64,000 bases of DNA from Liquidambar formosana (taxonomy: Eukaryota > Streptophyta > Magnoliopsida > Saxifragales > Altingiaceae). Positions within the stretch are counted from its first letter, which is position 1. Every line of letters begins with the position of its first letter. Shown piece by piece: positions 1-11,445 of this stretch. Location: NCBI GenBank assembly GCA_039720395.1, contig CM077821.1, positions 40,732,792 to 40,796,791 on the forward strand. The letters are read 5' to 3'. The position numbers and the translations under genes are program-made. The notes under the pieces are model-generated. The model had not been told where the DNA came from. It saw only the letters and a list, made by a program, of their open reading frames with translations, and made no database searches.

Positions 1-3000
1 AAGGAGTTTGATTTTTCTTGTTTATTGTCTTATGCTTGCGGACTTTATTTTATAACATTTTTTTTCGACCAAATGACGACTAGGAGGGGATCCACACATT
101 TCATTTCTTCTGGATAAGATTTAGAAAATTAGTGGTGAACTATCGCTTACGGCATCTAATTGAAAACACTAATTTAATTGGAATGAGCAAACCTAGGGTT
201 TTCTGATGATATTTGTCCTTTGCTTGTCAATATGAAGGGTCACCGAAGAAGTCAACATAACACAAATTAACAATCACCACTTTTCCACGTAGAAGAAAAA
301 TTTCTACTTACTCAATTTAGAAAGTCATAAGCAAAATTTACAAGAAAAATTAGCGATGATGATGTGCTACCGGTAACACCATCAAGTTTTTTGCATGTAT
401 TGAATCAAATTAGAATTTAATTAGAGGTGCAATCTTGAAAAGATTTCTAGCTAGCAATTCTGAAATCAAGTTGGAATTTTTAATTATTATTTTGAATTAA
501 ATTTTCAGTTGAATTTGACCAGCCTGAAATTTCGGTGATATGGGTTTCCGGATGATTTATGAAAAAATGTATTCATTTGTACGTGTTTGGGTATATTTTT
601 GTATAAACTACCAAGGATATATTTCATATTTTGTATGAATTCATGCAAGCATGGTATTATACAGCAGTTCCTGGAATGGAAAATGAATGTCGGTCACAAT
701 ATTGGAAAGAAAAACAGCATGACCTAATAGTTATACTTGATATGTAGAGTGGTAAAGAAGAAGAATGCTTAGGAGAGGCCATTGGCAGAACATCAATTAA
801 ATCCTGTGTATACTGATTTTTTATTTTATTTTATTTTTAAAGTGTCTTAAGTAGCGACTAAGTTTAATTACTTTTTTTTAAAAAAATTTAAATAAATAAA
901 AAAATCTAATATTGAGGATTGAAAAGAGATGAATTAAATTTTTTTGTCTCAAGTAAGATCATAGAATATATCTTATAGCATAGACACTTCATTTGTCATG
1001 CCAAAGTTTCTCATTGAGTTTCCTTTCCAGTTTCTATACCTGTGCCAATTGTTGTCTTGCCTGGATCACTTCGAAAAACTTTCTTGCTTTTGCAAGCAAA
1101 AACTGCATTGATTTTTAGCTCCTAGAAGCAAAAAACTACTTCCAAAATGCTTACAAATCATTAACTATCTTGCATACAATTTCATCTAACAAAACGAAAC
1201 CTTATGCTTTTTTAGCCGTCGATTAAATGCAGAAGAAATCTGCGATAGCCATGAAAACACAAAGGATAACTGCCAAGGTGCAATGTTCTATATATTGGGA
1301 AAAGAACTAAAGATTAACTCGACGAAAGCTAGAATTTTGCTCGGTAGAGAGATTGACAATAAAGTCTCCCGAGAAGAGGGCAGAGAAATTACTAAGGTTG
1401 GGTTAGCTAGGCATGATGAGCCTACTGAACTGTGACCAAATCCCAGACTAGAAGTGGCATGTGCTTGATCTTTACATAAAATGCAAGCATTCATGCAAAA
1501 AGATGCAGAATGTTTTATGCAAATCTACGTGAAAAAGTTCTAAGAAAACCAGAAATATGTCCCTAAGAAATTCCTTCCGAGAATAAGTGAATAACAGTGA
1601 ACTAACTATGCATGGCAAACTGGATTACACATTCAAACCCAAATTCACTTAAAATCAATATATATATTGGTATACCCCAATAACTAATCTTTCAGATTTA
1701 TGCTATCAACCCCATCTATCCATCTTCGAAACTTATACAAAAATAATATACAATCCTCAACCCATATGTTATCAAATCCTAAGCTGTCTAAAGAACTCCA
1801 ATGGTTCATCTGCAGAAGTATAAATCTGTCTAAGAACTAAAAGTGAACTTTTTTTTTCTTCTTTTTTTACACTAAACATGCAATTTCCTCTTTCCCTAGT
1901 TATAGAGGGAAAAGAAGGAAGAGTGAAGAGACCTTGAAGTTAAACATGCCACAACTACATTCATGGTCTTATTCACCTCTTCAGGCCACGAAGTCCGGCA
2001 ACAACTGTGCTGCAAACCTCTTTCCATTCTGAATGTTGATGTTCTCATAAGCAGATGTAGAGTGGGAAGGTGTGGGAGAGTTTATTGCACCAAACTCGTT
2101 TGGTTCGCCCATGTCTACTCTTCTTCCCAATTGAATGTTATGGTTAGGGAGAAAAGTTTGATGGGTTCCCGACAAGGAGAGGTTTTCGCAGTCAGGGAGA
2201 CCAAGAGTGAGAGAAACCCTATTGCCTGAAAACCTTGGTTGGAATTGTTCAGAGTCAAACCTTCCAATTTCCCCTATTGGGTAAGACCCAAATCCCCCAA
2301 TGAAGTTCGCCGGCCCTCCCATCAACGAGTAACCACCCCTGCTCTGCCTGTCAATGCCGAATTTCATTGAAAGCTGCTCATTGTTTGCTTCCCCAGGCTT
2401 CACATCCATATTTATTGACGGGACTCTACTTGAAGGGTGTAGCATATCAGTGCTACGTTGTTTCTTTGGACTTCCTTGGGTGATCCCTTCCAATTCTGAT
2501 GACCCAATAAGGGTGAACCCAGATTGGTTTCCAACATTTCCACCAATGGGAGATGTTGAAGCTTTGGAAGTTGAAATTGCAGGACCACCGTTCTGGTTGT
2601 TGGTGGGATTGTCTTGTATTGATTTGAAGCTTATACTTGATTATCCTTACCAGGGCTTTTTTCTTGAGACTTTGAACCCGAATCATCGTTCTGTTCGCTT
2701 TTGCTCGGTTTGTCCTCCGACCCGTTCTGTTCTTGTTCCTTGATTTCCTCCGTGTACATTTCTTCCACCATTGGCTTCCAGAGCCGAACTCGAGCATTGA
2801 TGAACCAGTTAGATACCGGCATTATCACAAAGCATTTCAGCACGAGAATTTCCACAACTGAGAGAAGAAAATGTTCAAAATTTCAATGGATTTGGAGGGT
2901 TCCTGGCTCCTAGTAAGCCCTGTTTGTTTCGCAAGCATGTGTTTGTCCGAATCCTTAGGATAACTGAAAGCAAAATTCAAAGAATTTAGCAAAAAACAAA

Positions 3001-3107
3001 CGACTTGAAACTTAATAATTTTCTGAAATTGAAGAAAGAAATCAAATGGGGTGGTGAGATACTTAGTATTCCTTACGGCTGGAGAAAGTGTTCGAAGAGC
3101 CAAGCCC
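1..3107. repeat. Duplication block A, copy 1 (BLH1 3' flank and last exons)
   Basis: This stretch aligns base for base, with scattered substitutions and small indels, to 34366-37409. It starts at the window edge, so the block may extend further left. Positions 1-1980 match the DNA downstream of the intact BLH1 gene and hold no gene. Near 1129-1196 this copy carries about 70 bases that copy 2 lacks. Homology stops inside BLH1 exon 2 at about 3107, where unrelated sequence (block B) begins. Confidence 0.93.
1981..3107 (-). pseudogene. BLH1: Truncated, mutated copy of the BLH1 homeobox gene (exon 2 end to exon 4)
   Basis: This is a partial copy of the intact gene at 36283-39185. It keeps the last 31 bases of exon 2 (3077-3107), the 61-bp exon 3 (2903-2963) and exon 4 (1981-2816), and lacks the first exon and most of the second. 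Both splice sites of intron 3 are destroyed: the donor reads GA instead of GT (2902-2901) and the acceptor CG instead of AG (2818-2817). A 1-base deletion in a T run near 2637 shifts the frame in exon 4, so reading stops soon after the homeodomain end. The recognition-helix peptide WFINARVR is still encoded, but no complete homeodomain can be made. It is a dead fragment created by segmental duplication; the introns are retained, so it is not a processed copy. Confidence 0.92.
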
Positions 3108-3112
3108 TAACA

Positions 3113-5573
3113 ATTAATTAAGCATACCAATTTCGTCTATTGCCATTAATTCTCTTTTTTCTTTCCTGTATTTTGAAGTGAAATACATTATTCTTATGAA
3201 CAGCAACAATTCCATTGTTTAACAATAGAACTACTTAAACTTCCCAAATTAATCCCATGTTTAATGTTCTAAATTTTTTTATTTGGGTTTCAATTCTGGA
3301 TTATTTCGTAGTTAGCGGCTTAGTGCTAAGGAGTCCAAATCCTCTGTCACCACTTTGTGTCCCCCTTCCCTGTCACTATGCTTAAAAACCGACACGTAGC
3401 ATGTTTCATGTTTAAGCAAACGGCATAGCATTGGCATCCTTTCCTCGTTAGTGCAATTTATGGAAATAAAAATGTCGGTTATAAAAGGGGAAAAAAAAAA
3501 AAAAAAACTAGAAGGCAAGTTTATTGATTTTCTAAAGAAAGGGTTGGGCGTTTGAATCTCTGACCCTCTCTTTTCCCTCCAGTGGCGACTACCGGAGTAG
3601 CAGACCCTTTCTCTAATTCCTCGTTCAGGTTGTTGCATATCTTCTTGAGCTGTGATATGTTCTCTTTCTATGTTGCTTCTTGTCTTGGAATTTGGAAGCC
3701 TTGTGTGATTAGATGTATTTGCGTTTATGTAATAAAATCAATGTAGTTTAGATCAAATTGTAGGTTATGAATATTTCTCAATTTTTGTTTGTTTTATGAA
3801 AAGAAAAATGTTTTGGATCAAAATTTGGCTCCTTGTTTTCTCTCATGATCTTTATTTACTTCATTGATCTCTTGCGTCAAACCACACATCAAGTGTGTTA
3901 ACCAGCTATTCCTTTATGTGAGATACTGGAGTGGTGAAAAAGAATGTCTAAGAGTTAAATATTGTGTGAGTTTGAATCTTAGACTGGTTTCACCAGCAGA
4001 TCCCCTTAGCATCTTGACCTCTCCATAATATTGGACAACTAAATTTTGCATAAAGGGTAGCCTTCATGTAAAAACACAAGGCCCCATGGCGAAAATCTGA
4101 AACAATAAGTTATTGAGCAGTGTGGAAGCTAAACCCACAAGTACCTATTTGACGGCCCTGTTTGGACTGATAATAGTTGTACGAGTGGCTTGGCAGTCGT
4201 CGGAGGGGTGCCTTGGTAATTGCCGGAAGAGGAATTGAAGGGGTCTGTGGGTTTACCAAATCAAAACAATTTCTTATTAAACAAAAAGATTATATTCAAT
4301 AAGAGATGGAGAAAAACCTATATAACCTACCACTGGAGATGGTCTGGGAGCTATTTCAAAGAGATGAGAAAGAAATGTAACAGAATGGTGAGGATTCATT
4401 TTTTTCCCCTTTTTTAACCAATATTTTTATTTCCATATATTGCACTAACAGAGGAAAGGAGGCTAACGTTATGCCATTTGCTTAAATGTAAAACTTGCTA
4501 CGTGTCGGCTTTTAAGCACAGTGACAGATCGAGAAGGGGGACACCAAGTGGTAACAGAAGATTTGGACTCAGTGCTAAGTGTGTTTTGTTTCATTATTTT
4601 TCCTCCGTATATAGGGTGATGAAGCAAGGGCTTCAAGCAGGATTGGTGACCGACCAACGAGTGATGTTGTTGTGAGACTACGGACACAGGATGGCCGAGA
4701 TGATTGGATATACTGTCACTCTCGTATCCTCATAGAAAGTAGCAAATATTTTGCTGAACGTCTGTCTGAGGATTGGCCCACATGTCAGATCCTTGACTCG
4801 CGCAACTGTGTTGAAGTTTACTGCCAAGAATCTGACTTTGACTACTATGTCAATGTTCTACGCCTACTCTATGTTGTTGTGGATGGCTCAGTGGATGACT
4901 TGTGGCACGGTGTGAGAAATGCCCTAGGCATCCTCCGAGTGGCTGTTGAGCTTGGGTGCCAGAAAATTGTTACTGCTTGCGTGAACTACTTGGAAGCAGC
5001 TCCTTGGGAAGAGGCCGAGGAAGAGGAGATTCTAAGAATTATACCTGGCATGGGATCACAAGCAGAGCCAACTCTTGCCCGTCTCCAACCGGTCAACCCA
5101 ACAGCTATAGTGGGGATTTTTCTCTCAGCCATCCGATTTGCCACATCGTCGTCCCCTCCACCCATGAATGATCTTAAATCCTCAGCTCAAGAGCAGCTCG
5201 AGTACATGCTTACTGAAGATGATGATGCCCCTCTATTAACTGCTGATGATGAGATTAAATATGAGGTAAGAGACTGTATGAAGAAACTATTAGCCAGATT
5301 TAACAATCTGTTAGAATCTATGTTATGTGAGCCCAAAGATTCAGCTTCTGAGGCTGGGAAAATGCAATTATTTCAGTCCCATCTATCAGATCTGTCGTGG
5401 GCTTGTCAGATTTTGGCTAAGTTAGAAATGATGAGAGAACTTGTTAACAGTTGGATGGAGGCATCAGAAAAGATACTGGAGGTTGTTGAGCAAGCAAGTC
5501 TAGAAGCTGAAATCCTCGAGACAAAGTTGAAGGTCATTGAAGCGGCAGTAAAGGTTTTAGAGGCAATAGGGTA
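3113..5573. repeat. Duplication block B, copy 1 (BTB/POZ gene segment)
   Basis: It matches 21785-22992. Homology begins at ATTAATTAAGC in both copies. This copy additionally contains a Mutator-like element at 3331-4570 that copy 2 lacks. After about 5573 this copy continues with the rest of the BTB gene and about 1.6 kb of further sequence, all missing from copy 2, which joins straight to block C. Confidence 0.9.
3331..4570. mobile_element. Non-autonomous Mutator-like element (MULE) with 9-bp target duplication
   Basis: The 1240-bp element is bounded by imperfect terminal inverted repeats of about 175 bp (3331 to about 3510, and about 4395-4570), both beginning GAGTCCAAATC. Direct 9-bp duplications AGTGCTAAG flank it at 3322-3330 and 4571-4579. 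The paralogous block copy has one AGTGCTAAG at 21995-22003 and no insert, which is the empty site. No transposase is visible inside. The open frame around 3312-3638 is only TIR sequence. The TSD length and long TIRs fit the Mutator superfamily. Confidence 0.93.
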
Positions 5574-5924
5574 TGGCATTGTTATTTTGCCAACTGCAAA
5601 TGGCTACACATGGTAAAGGTGTGGCTTCCATTTGTTAGGGATACAGAGCCTTTGATCTATTCTGTCACAACTGATGGTGAGGATGCTCTAGCATTTAAAT
5701 TTGATGGTGAGCTGTGGCAATCACTGGAATCTGCATTTGTTTCAATAATTCTTGCATTACCGTCAGGGGACCAGGCTGAGATTTTGACTGAATGGTTGGG
5801 CAATGCGCATATCCAATTCCCTGACCTAACTGAGGCATTTGAGGTGTGGTGTTACCGGTCCAAGGTTGCCAAAAGAAGGCTATCATTGTTAGGGGGCATC
5901 CATGATAAGACCATGGCAATATGA
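4615..5924 (+). pseudogene. BTB/POZ-domain protein gene (At1g63850-like), 5'-truncated and frameshifted
   Basis: A coding exon opens after a good acceptor (AG at 4613-4614) and first reads GDEARASSRIGDRP, then the BTB region (WIYCHSRILIESSKYF) and the C-terminal region typical of plant BTB/POZ proteins such as At1g63850; the parallel is from memory. These are thought to be substrate adaptors for CUL3 E3 ligases. The frame breaks near 5600: the first part ends with a stop at 5614-5616, and MVKVWLPFVRDTEP continues in another frame to the stop at 5922-5924. This fits a 1-base loss. No upstream coding exon is present, because the preceding intron runs into a BLH1 fragment at about 3107 and contains a MULE. 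Codons are otherwise well preserved, so loss may be recent; an assembly error at the shift is possible. Confidence 0.85.
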
Positions 5925-7008
5925 CCCTCTCACGGTAACACCTTTCCATCTTTCTTTCTTCTTTTTCCCATATTTTTTTCTTTTTCTTTCTTTATTTTTT
6001 GGCCTTCTGAGTAGGGATTCACCTTTCTCTATTAAGCCAATGAAAAAGGTCCCTCCATTGCAGAAACCAGATGAGGGTCTATGAGGGACACTGTCACACT
6101 GTTATCTGAATGTGGGGTGTCTAAATTAGTGGCCCTGCTTTTGTGTTCCTCGTTTCAATATGTCACTGCAGGCTTGTAAATCATGTGATGCTGACTCATC
6201 TAATTGTAAATTTTTCTGATAGTTAAGAGATTAATTTTGCGGAGTAATTGGAGTGAAATTGTTAATCATATGTTGTATTCAATCATACATTAAACTAAAA
6301 TATCTTATCTGAAGAGAGCTTATGGTGAACTTGTTTGAGAAATATGGTGGCATTTGCATAGTAGCCTTGTCTAATTCCTCAGTGCAAATTTCATAAACAT
6401 TTTTCTTGAACTAGCTCTGTTGTATATCTGGTTTAAGTTTCTGTAATTATAAACATGAAGTCTCCTATCATATGGATTATCAGTAATTCTTATGGAAAAT
6501 TGATAGGCACTAACTACTTGTTTGTAAGTTGAGTTATACGCCTATCGATTTTATTCTTTTTAAATTCATAGTTTCAATGATTGAATTGGATAATTAATTA
6601 TTTTTTATGGGTCTAGTTATAGGCTTATTAGCTTGATATATGGCTAATTATAGTTGAATTATGGGGTTTTGTGTCACCTTAGTCACACATTTTCCTAATC
6701 ATGTTAGGTAAGGTCGATAGGTTGAAATGCAGGTTATTTTAGAAAAAATAACGTAGATGCACTATGAAAACTCTTTTCCATAGTCATCCTACTATAACCT
6801 TAGACTTACATGAGTTATATTTGTGAATGTTACTTGAGACATTTTCTCTCTTTTACTGAGAGTAATAGATTTCCTTGTTGAAAGTGTAAAAAGATGAGAT
6901 GTAGTGGTGACAACATTTGACCTGTGTAGAGAAAACTGTGTTTAGATGGAATAGTTGTCGCAAATTGGATCCAAGTTGGATTGGACATGCCAAAACAAAC
7001 CTAACCCA

Positions 7009-7039
<31 letters not shown>

Positions 7040-7171
7040 AAAAAACAAAAAACAAAACAAAAAAAGTTATTGTCAGACTTGGTTATAGGCTAACCAGCAA
7101 AGTTTGGGCTGAGGAATGCCAAATAGGCTGTTTAATTATTTCCAATCTAAATTTTTTTGCTGCCTCAATAA
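5925..7171 (+). other. 3' flank of the BTB fragment, with block U and a poly-C/poly-A run
   Basis: No gene is visible. The region includes the probable BTB 3' UTR, block U (6237-6720), and a homopolymer run of about 20 C followed by about 17 A at 7010-7045 that is prone to sequencing error. The whole stretch is deleted in the second BTB copy. Confidence 0.6.
6237..6720. repeat. Block U, copy 1
   Basis: It resembles 29553-30210 (downstream of ALMT copy 2) and, over a short part, 10738-10800 (downstream of ALMT copy 1). The shared text begins around AATTGGAGTGAAATTGTTAA and includes AACTAAAATATC. It lacks the Tourist MITE that interrupts the 29.8-kb copy; the empty site is at about 6507-6514. 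Confidence 0.75.
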
Positions 7172-8352
7172 AGAAAGATGTTGGTTTTATGGTCTATAAA
7201 TGGATAGTGCATTTGGTCTCTACTTGTGATATGGAATGAATGTACACGTCAGGAGTTATAAAGGGAGGGAGAAGAGATTCAAATACCCAAGACCTGTATC
7301 ACTTCTTGCAGATTGAAGATTAGCCGTTATTATGTAAAGTAATTTTAACTATGTACATGGATAGGCAACATGTGAAGACGATATTCAATCTCAGGCGAAG
7401 ACCTTAATCCAGGTATGCAATAGAACCTCCACTTGACCACTAAACTTTGAGCATATGTTTGTCGAGGAATTTACAGAATTTTAATATAATCCTGTTCTAG
7501 TTTTTCCATGTTTACTTTGTAAATTTCATGTAAATTTGCAAACTTTATGGACCTACAATTAGATTGTCATGACACGGTTTCTATAGTGATTTGTAATATA
7601 TATTGAAATGGATAAGAACTTGATTCAGCAGAGGCAGCAGCATCATATATAAGGGTTCTTGATGGTTGAACCACTTGACTTTTTCTAGTTATCATATACT
7701 ATTATTATTGAAATCAGTTGTTGAGGCTATTCTCACGTATTCTGGCTTGTGTGTAACCAAATTGATAGCTGCAAGAAAGACTCGGTGGGGGAAACAAAGG
7801 CCTTACGGCCTTGAGCTAGAGCACATGTCTAACTTGAACCAACCAAGTACTTGGCTCTTATCCAATCCAGTACACCTAAGCTTGTCTGATCATCTTCATG
7901 ATATTTTTTGAAAATCAACTCCTCTGGGAATAATGTTCTGTCAACCAATTGTAGTATTTTCCCAGTATGACATATTAGTGCTATTAATCTTTAATTTTTC
8001 TTCTATAGAGAAAAAAAAATCAAAAAAATAAATTAAAGGATCAATAGCATTTTTCATGTTATATTCAACAAATTTCATGTGAACATATTGCAACACCAAA
8101 TTGTTGAGAGAGAGAGAGAGAGAGAGAGATGAGAAGGGGGAGAGTGAGAGAGGGGGGGGGGAGGAGATCGAAGATATAAGTTAAGGGCTTAGTGTGTGAG
8201 AGACAGTGAATTGAAGGTGCAAATTTTTTATTAAAAATAATTAATTAATTAATTATTTGGTGGTAATGGAATTGGAGGTGCATGTGTGGACTAGAATTGT
8301 GGGGTTTGTTGGTGCCACAAATTAACATGTGCGGTTCCTAAGCCGTTAGGAC

Positions 8353-9043
8353 TAGGGATGTGCAAAAAACTGCCAAATCCGTCAAACCAAACCAATTTGC
8401 TCTATTTCACACAGATCCAACCGGTTTGAAAGGTTGGGTGGCGCGGTTTGGATGGATTGAGTAATAAAATTGATGGTTTGATTTGGTTGGTGGGTTGAAC
8501 TTTGTCAAACCGCCAATAAACCAAACTGCCCCGCTTTTAATAATATATGTATAAAATTATAAAAATCAAATATCTATAATTTCATAATAATGTATTATCT
8601 TATTAGTACTTTGTTAGGATGTTAGGTTTTAGGTCATTCAACCTTTAATAACATTAACTATCACTAATTTCATCAACATTGATCAAGTATTTGTTATCAT
8701 AAAATCATAATTTTCATCTTAGGAATTAAAATACTATGTATGTATCAAGTTTCACTTAACCACCTTAAATAATTATATTTTTTTGATTTATTAAGTTATT
8801 TACAACATACTAATTAGCTAAGGCCCAATATATTAGAAATGCCCCAATTAAAAATTAAGGGCATGATACAACACACCAAACCCGCTCAAACTGTTAGTGA
8901 CAAACCGCCTAAAAAACTGACTAACTCATCGGTTTTTAACACTTACGATTTGGCCGTGGGTTAGAAAATTTGCAACCCACTATGAGTAGGTTGATTGATA
9001 ATTTCTCTTTAAACCGCTCCAAACCAACCTGTGCACAACCCTA
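8353..9043. mobile_element. Non-autonomous hAT element, copy 1
   Basis: The 691-bp element starts TAGGGATGTGCA and ends TGTGCACAACCCTA, forming short imperfect inverted ends. A perfect 8-bp duplication GTTAGGAC flanks it (8345-8352 and 9044-9051). The interior is AT-rich with no transposase. An 8-bp TSD with TAGGG-type ends is characteristic of hAT. A decayed copy sits at the same relative place in block C copy 2. Confidence 0.9.
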
Positions 9044-9905
9044 GTTAGGACCAAGGAAGGGTGTGATGTGAATCGAGCTATACTCTACTATTTCATGGCC
9101 GGATTAAACGTGTGTGTCCATTGCTTCACGTGGCATTACTTAATTGGACCTTTCCGAGAGTGATTGAGGTTGATAAGTCAAAACCCCTCCTTTTCATTTA
9201 TTTCTTCTCACTATGGTGGTGAATGACAACGGTTCCTGTTGCAAATGGGGTCCCCTTTGGGAGGGGTTGGGGAAAGATATCGATTAGAAGCGAATATATC
9301 CTGGGGTTGACGATGAAATGTCTTAGGTAAAAGAGAAATTACAAGAAAAAGGGCGATCCGTCAGTTTCCGAAGGTGGCATTGCAAACTGGAATCGCTAAT
9401 TATCTCAAGTGGGCATGTGAGATTGGCGGAGTTTAGGTAGATATTCTGTGGGGGCCGCCGGGCTGGGTTGCAATTGCCTTTTATATGCTCTGTGGCCTGT
9501 GTATTTCTGCTGTGGGATCCTCTTTTTTTGTTTTTAGGCCTTTCTAAAAGCCTACCTTGATCTTTAACTTGGATTTCCATATCTCATATCCCTTTTTTCT
9601 TCTTTCTCAATTTTTTTTTTTTTTGCATTTTTCTTTTTTGGGATAAAATGTGAAAATATTTTCTAATATATGAGATATATTTCTTCCCATATATGGAATC
9701 CATTAATAGAGTAACATGAATGCCACAACTCGCTGATTTCTGCACAGCTTTTGTTTTCCAACCTTTCATAATTATGGGGGTTACCTTGATCTTTAACATG
9801 AACGTCAATTTTTTTCATTCCACTTGTGATACCACATTAACTGCTGTGTGCGAGTTACAAAAAAAAAAATTATAATTGCTCTTGCTGTACGTGCTACATT
9901 TGTAG

Positions 9906-10640
9906 GCCGAGTTTGTAACATGGGAACCAGGTCCTGGGAGCGTCCGGTTTGGTCATCCATGGAAACTAGTACTTGAAGATTGAAGCCCTTACATGGCAAT
10001 GTGTCTTACCAAATCGAAGATCTTAACGACTGCTTAAACTCTGAGATCCAAGTATTGTATCTTAGTTCTTTATTGAGAAATTGATTATACCATTTTATGA
10101 AGATAAGAGACTAGGTTACATATGATCAAACTTTATAAATTTAGTTGACTGAAGTTGTATACCATTTTCCCAGGCAAAGCAAGATTTCCAAACAAAAATT
10201 CAAGAACTATGCACAAAGATGAGCTCAGAATCCAGCAAGGCCTTGAAAGCATTATCTTCAGCAATTGAAACAATGACACACCCATCCCCTGCCTCTCCTC
10301 ATATGGAAAACTCCAAAAAAGCCATTGAGGACCTCAAAGACCTCCTAGAAAATACCTCGACTTCTACCATGTGTCATGTGTGGAAATGATTGCCAAATCG
10401 GTCCATGAGCTTTCCCGAGTAGCACACGTTGAGGGTGTTGAACTCAACGGGATAACACTAGAGAAAGCTGTAGTGCTGCAGCTTTGTGAGGAAAACCCAA
10501 AACCTATCTTGGATGGTTGAGCTCAACGAAATACTGGAAAAAGCAGAACCACTTCATCAGGAAAGCGTGAAGGCAGTTTTGGATGGTGATAGTCCTCATG
10601 TTGTCATTCCAATACATGGGACAAAAGGAAATCGTTAATC
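9906..10640 (+). pseudogene. ALMT (aluminium-activated malate transporter) gene fragment, copy 1
   Basis: Two exons of the cytosolic C-terminal half of an ALMT anion channel are recognisable. Exon A (9906-10051, after acceptor AG) encodes a decayed form of the family signature WEPxHGxFxxxHPWKxYLKI; this copy has an in-frame stop just after HPWK and further frame changes. Exon B (from 10174) encodes KMSSESSKALKALSSAIETM and an acidic tail. A duplicated TGTCATG-type change near 10371 and a 2-base loss near 10515 break exon B, giving a premature TGA. The N-terminal membrane exons are absent, so no channel can form. ALMT proteins carry malate across the plasma membrane or tonoplast. The copy at 28732-29449 is better preserved. 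Confidence 0.8.
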
Positions 10641-10800
10641 ATATGTTCCTTTCTTAATCATAGGGTGATAGTCCTCATGGTGTCACCCTTAGTATGCTAT
10701 TTAATTAAGAATGCTTCCCTTTCTTAATTTTGCAGACTAATTGGAATGAAATTGCATGTTAATCATGCATGTGTTCCTACTCATTCATACCATAAACTAA

Positions 10801-11445
10801 ATTTGATTTGTAAAGGTAAAGCATATGTGAATGATACACCACGTGAATGATACACCACGTGAGCAAAATGCATAAAGAAATAGTGGCTGTTTTTTTTTTT
10901 TTTTTCTTTTCTTTTCTTTTTTGCTGATGGGAAAAATAGTGTAATCAAGTTACATTAATATCATGTGTGGAAGAACTAAATTATATTTTTTCTCAATAGC
11001 TGGTTTTTTTTTATTTATTTAATGTGATGAGAATTTTCCAATAATTCCTTGTCTGGAAGTGCAAAAATCCCAGGAGACAACCAAATGAAAACCGAATAAA
11101 GAATTTTAATGATTGCAAACAGGTTTTGAATGCATAAAGTCGGATACGAAAGAAAATCCATAACCCATTCATTGATGGCTGGTAAAATGGGGGTAAATTC
11201 CACCAACTTGATGGCTGGACCCGCATGAAGAAGCCCCAAATCGTTGGCATTCAGGCACGATTTTACCCAAATTTTGTGGTTAACATAACGGTATGTGTTT
11301 GATGGCGCAAAACCACTATTAATAGTAATTAATCAAGTAAATTAATTAACAGTAATTCAAAGAATAATCAATAAATTGAACCCATAAAAAGCTCTGCCAC
11401 CAAAAACAAAAAATAAAAATAAAAATAAAAACTTAAAGCAAAACC
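10801..11445. other. Intergenic stretch with one unassigned open frame
   Basis: It holds poly-T tracts and, on the minus strand from about 11330 to 11014, an uninterrupted frame containing APSNTYRYVNHKIWVKSC and then hydrophobic segments (FAIIKILYSVFIW). I do not recognise it. It could be the last exon of an unknown gene or chance. A direct repeat of GTGAATGATACACCAC occurs at about 10828-10860. Confidence 0.4.

Larger units (their letters stand above)
7172..10800. repeat. Duplication block C, copy 1
   Basis: It aligns with 22993-25277 plus 28280-29610. It contains a GA microsatellite (8105-8128), a hAT element (8353-9043) and an ALMT pseudogene (9906-10640). Position 9443|9444 (A|T) is the uninterrupted site into which a 3-kb Helitron pair is inserted in copy 2. 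Apart from these features I see no gene; short open frames in 7600-7920 have no recognisable content. Confidence 0.9.

Noticed and set aside
1963..2743. Plus-strand open frames opposite the BLH1 exon 4 copy (also 36265-36943)
   Set aside because: They are antisense shadows of the BLH1 coding exon and have no independent signature.
7010..7045. Poly-C/poly-A run as a functional signal (also 57030-57072)
   Set aside because: Homopolymers of this type are common in plant intergenic DNA and error-prone in sequencing.
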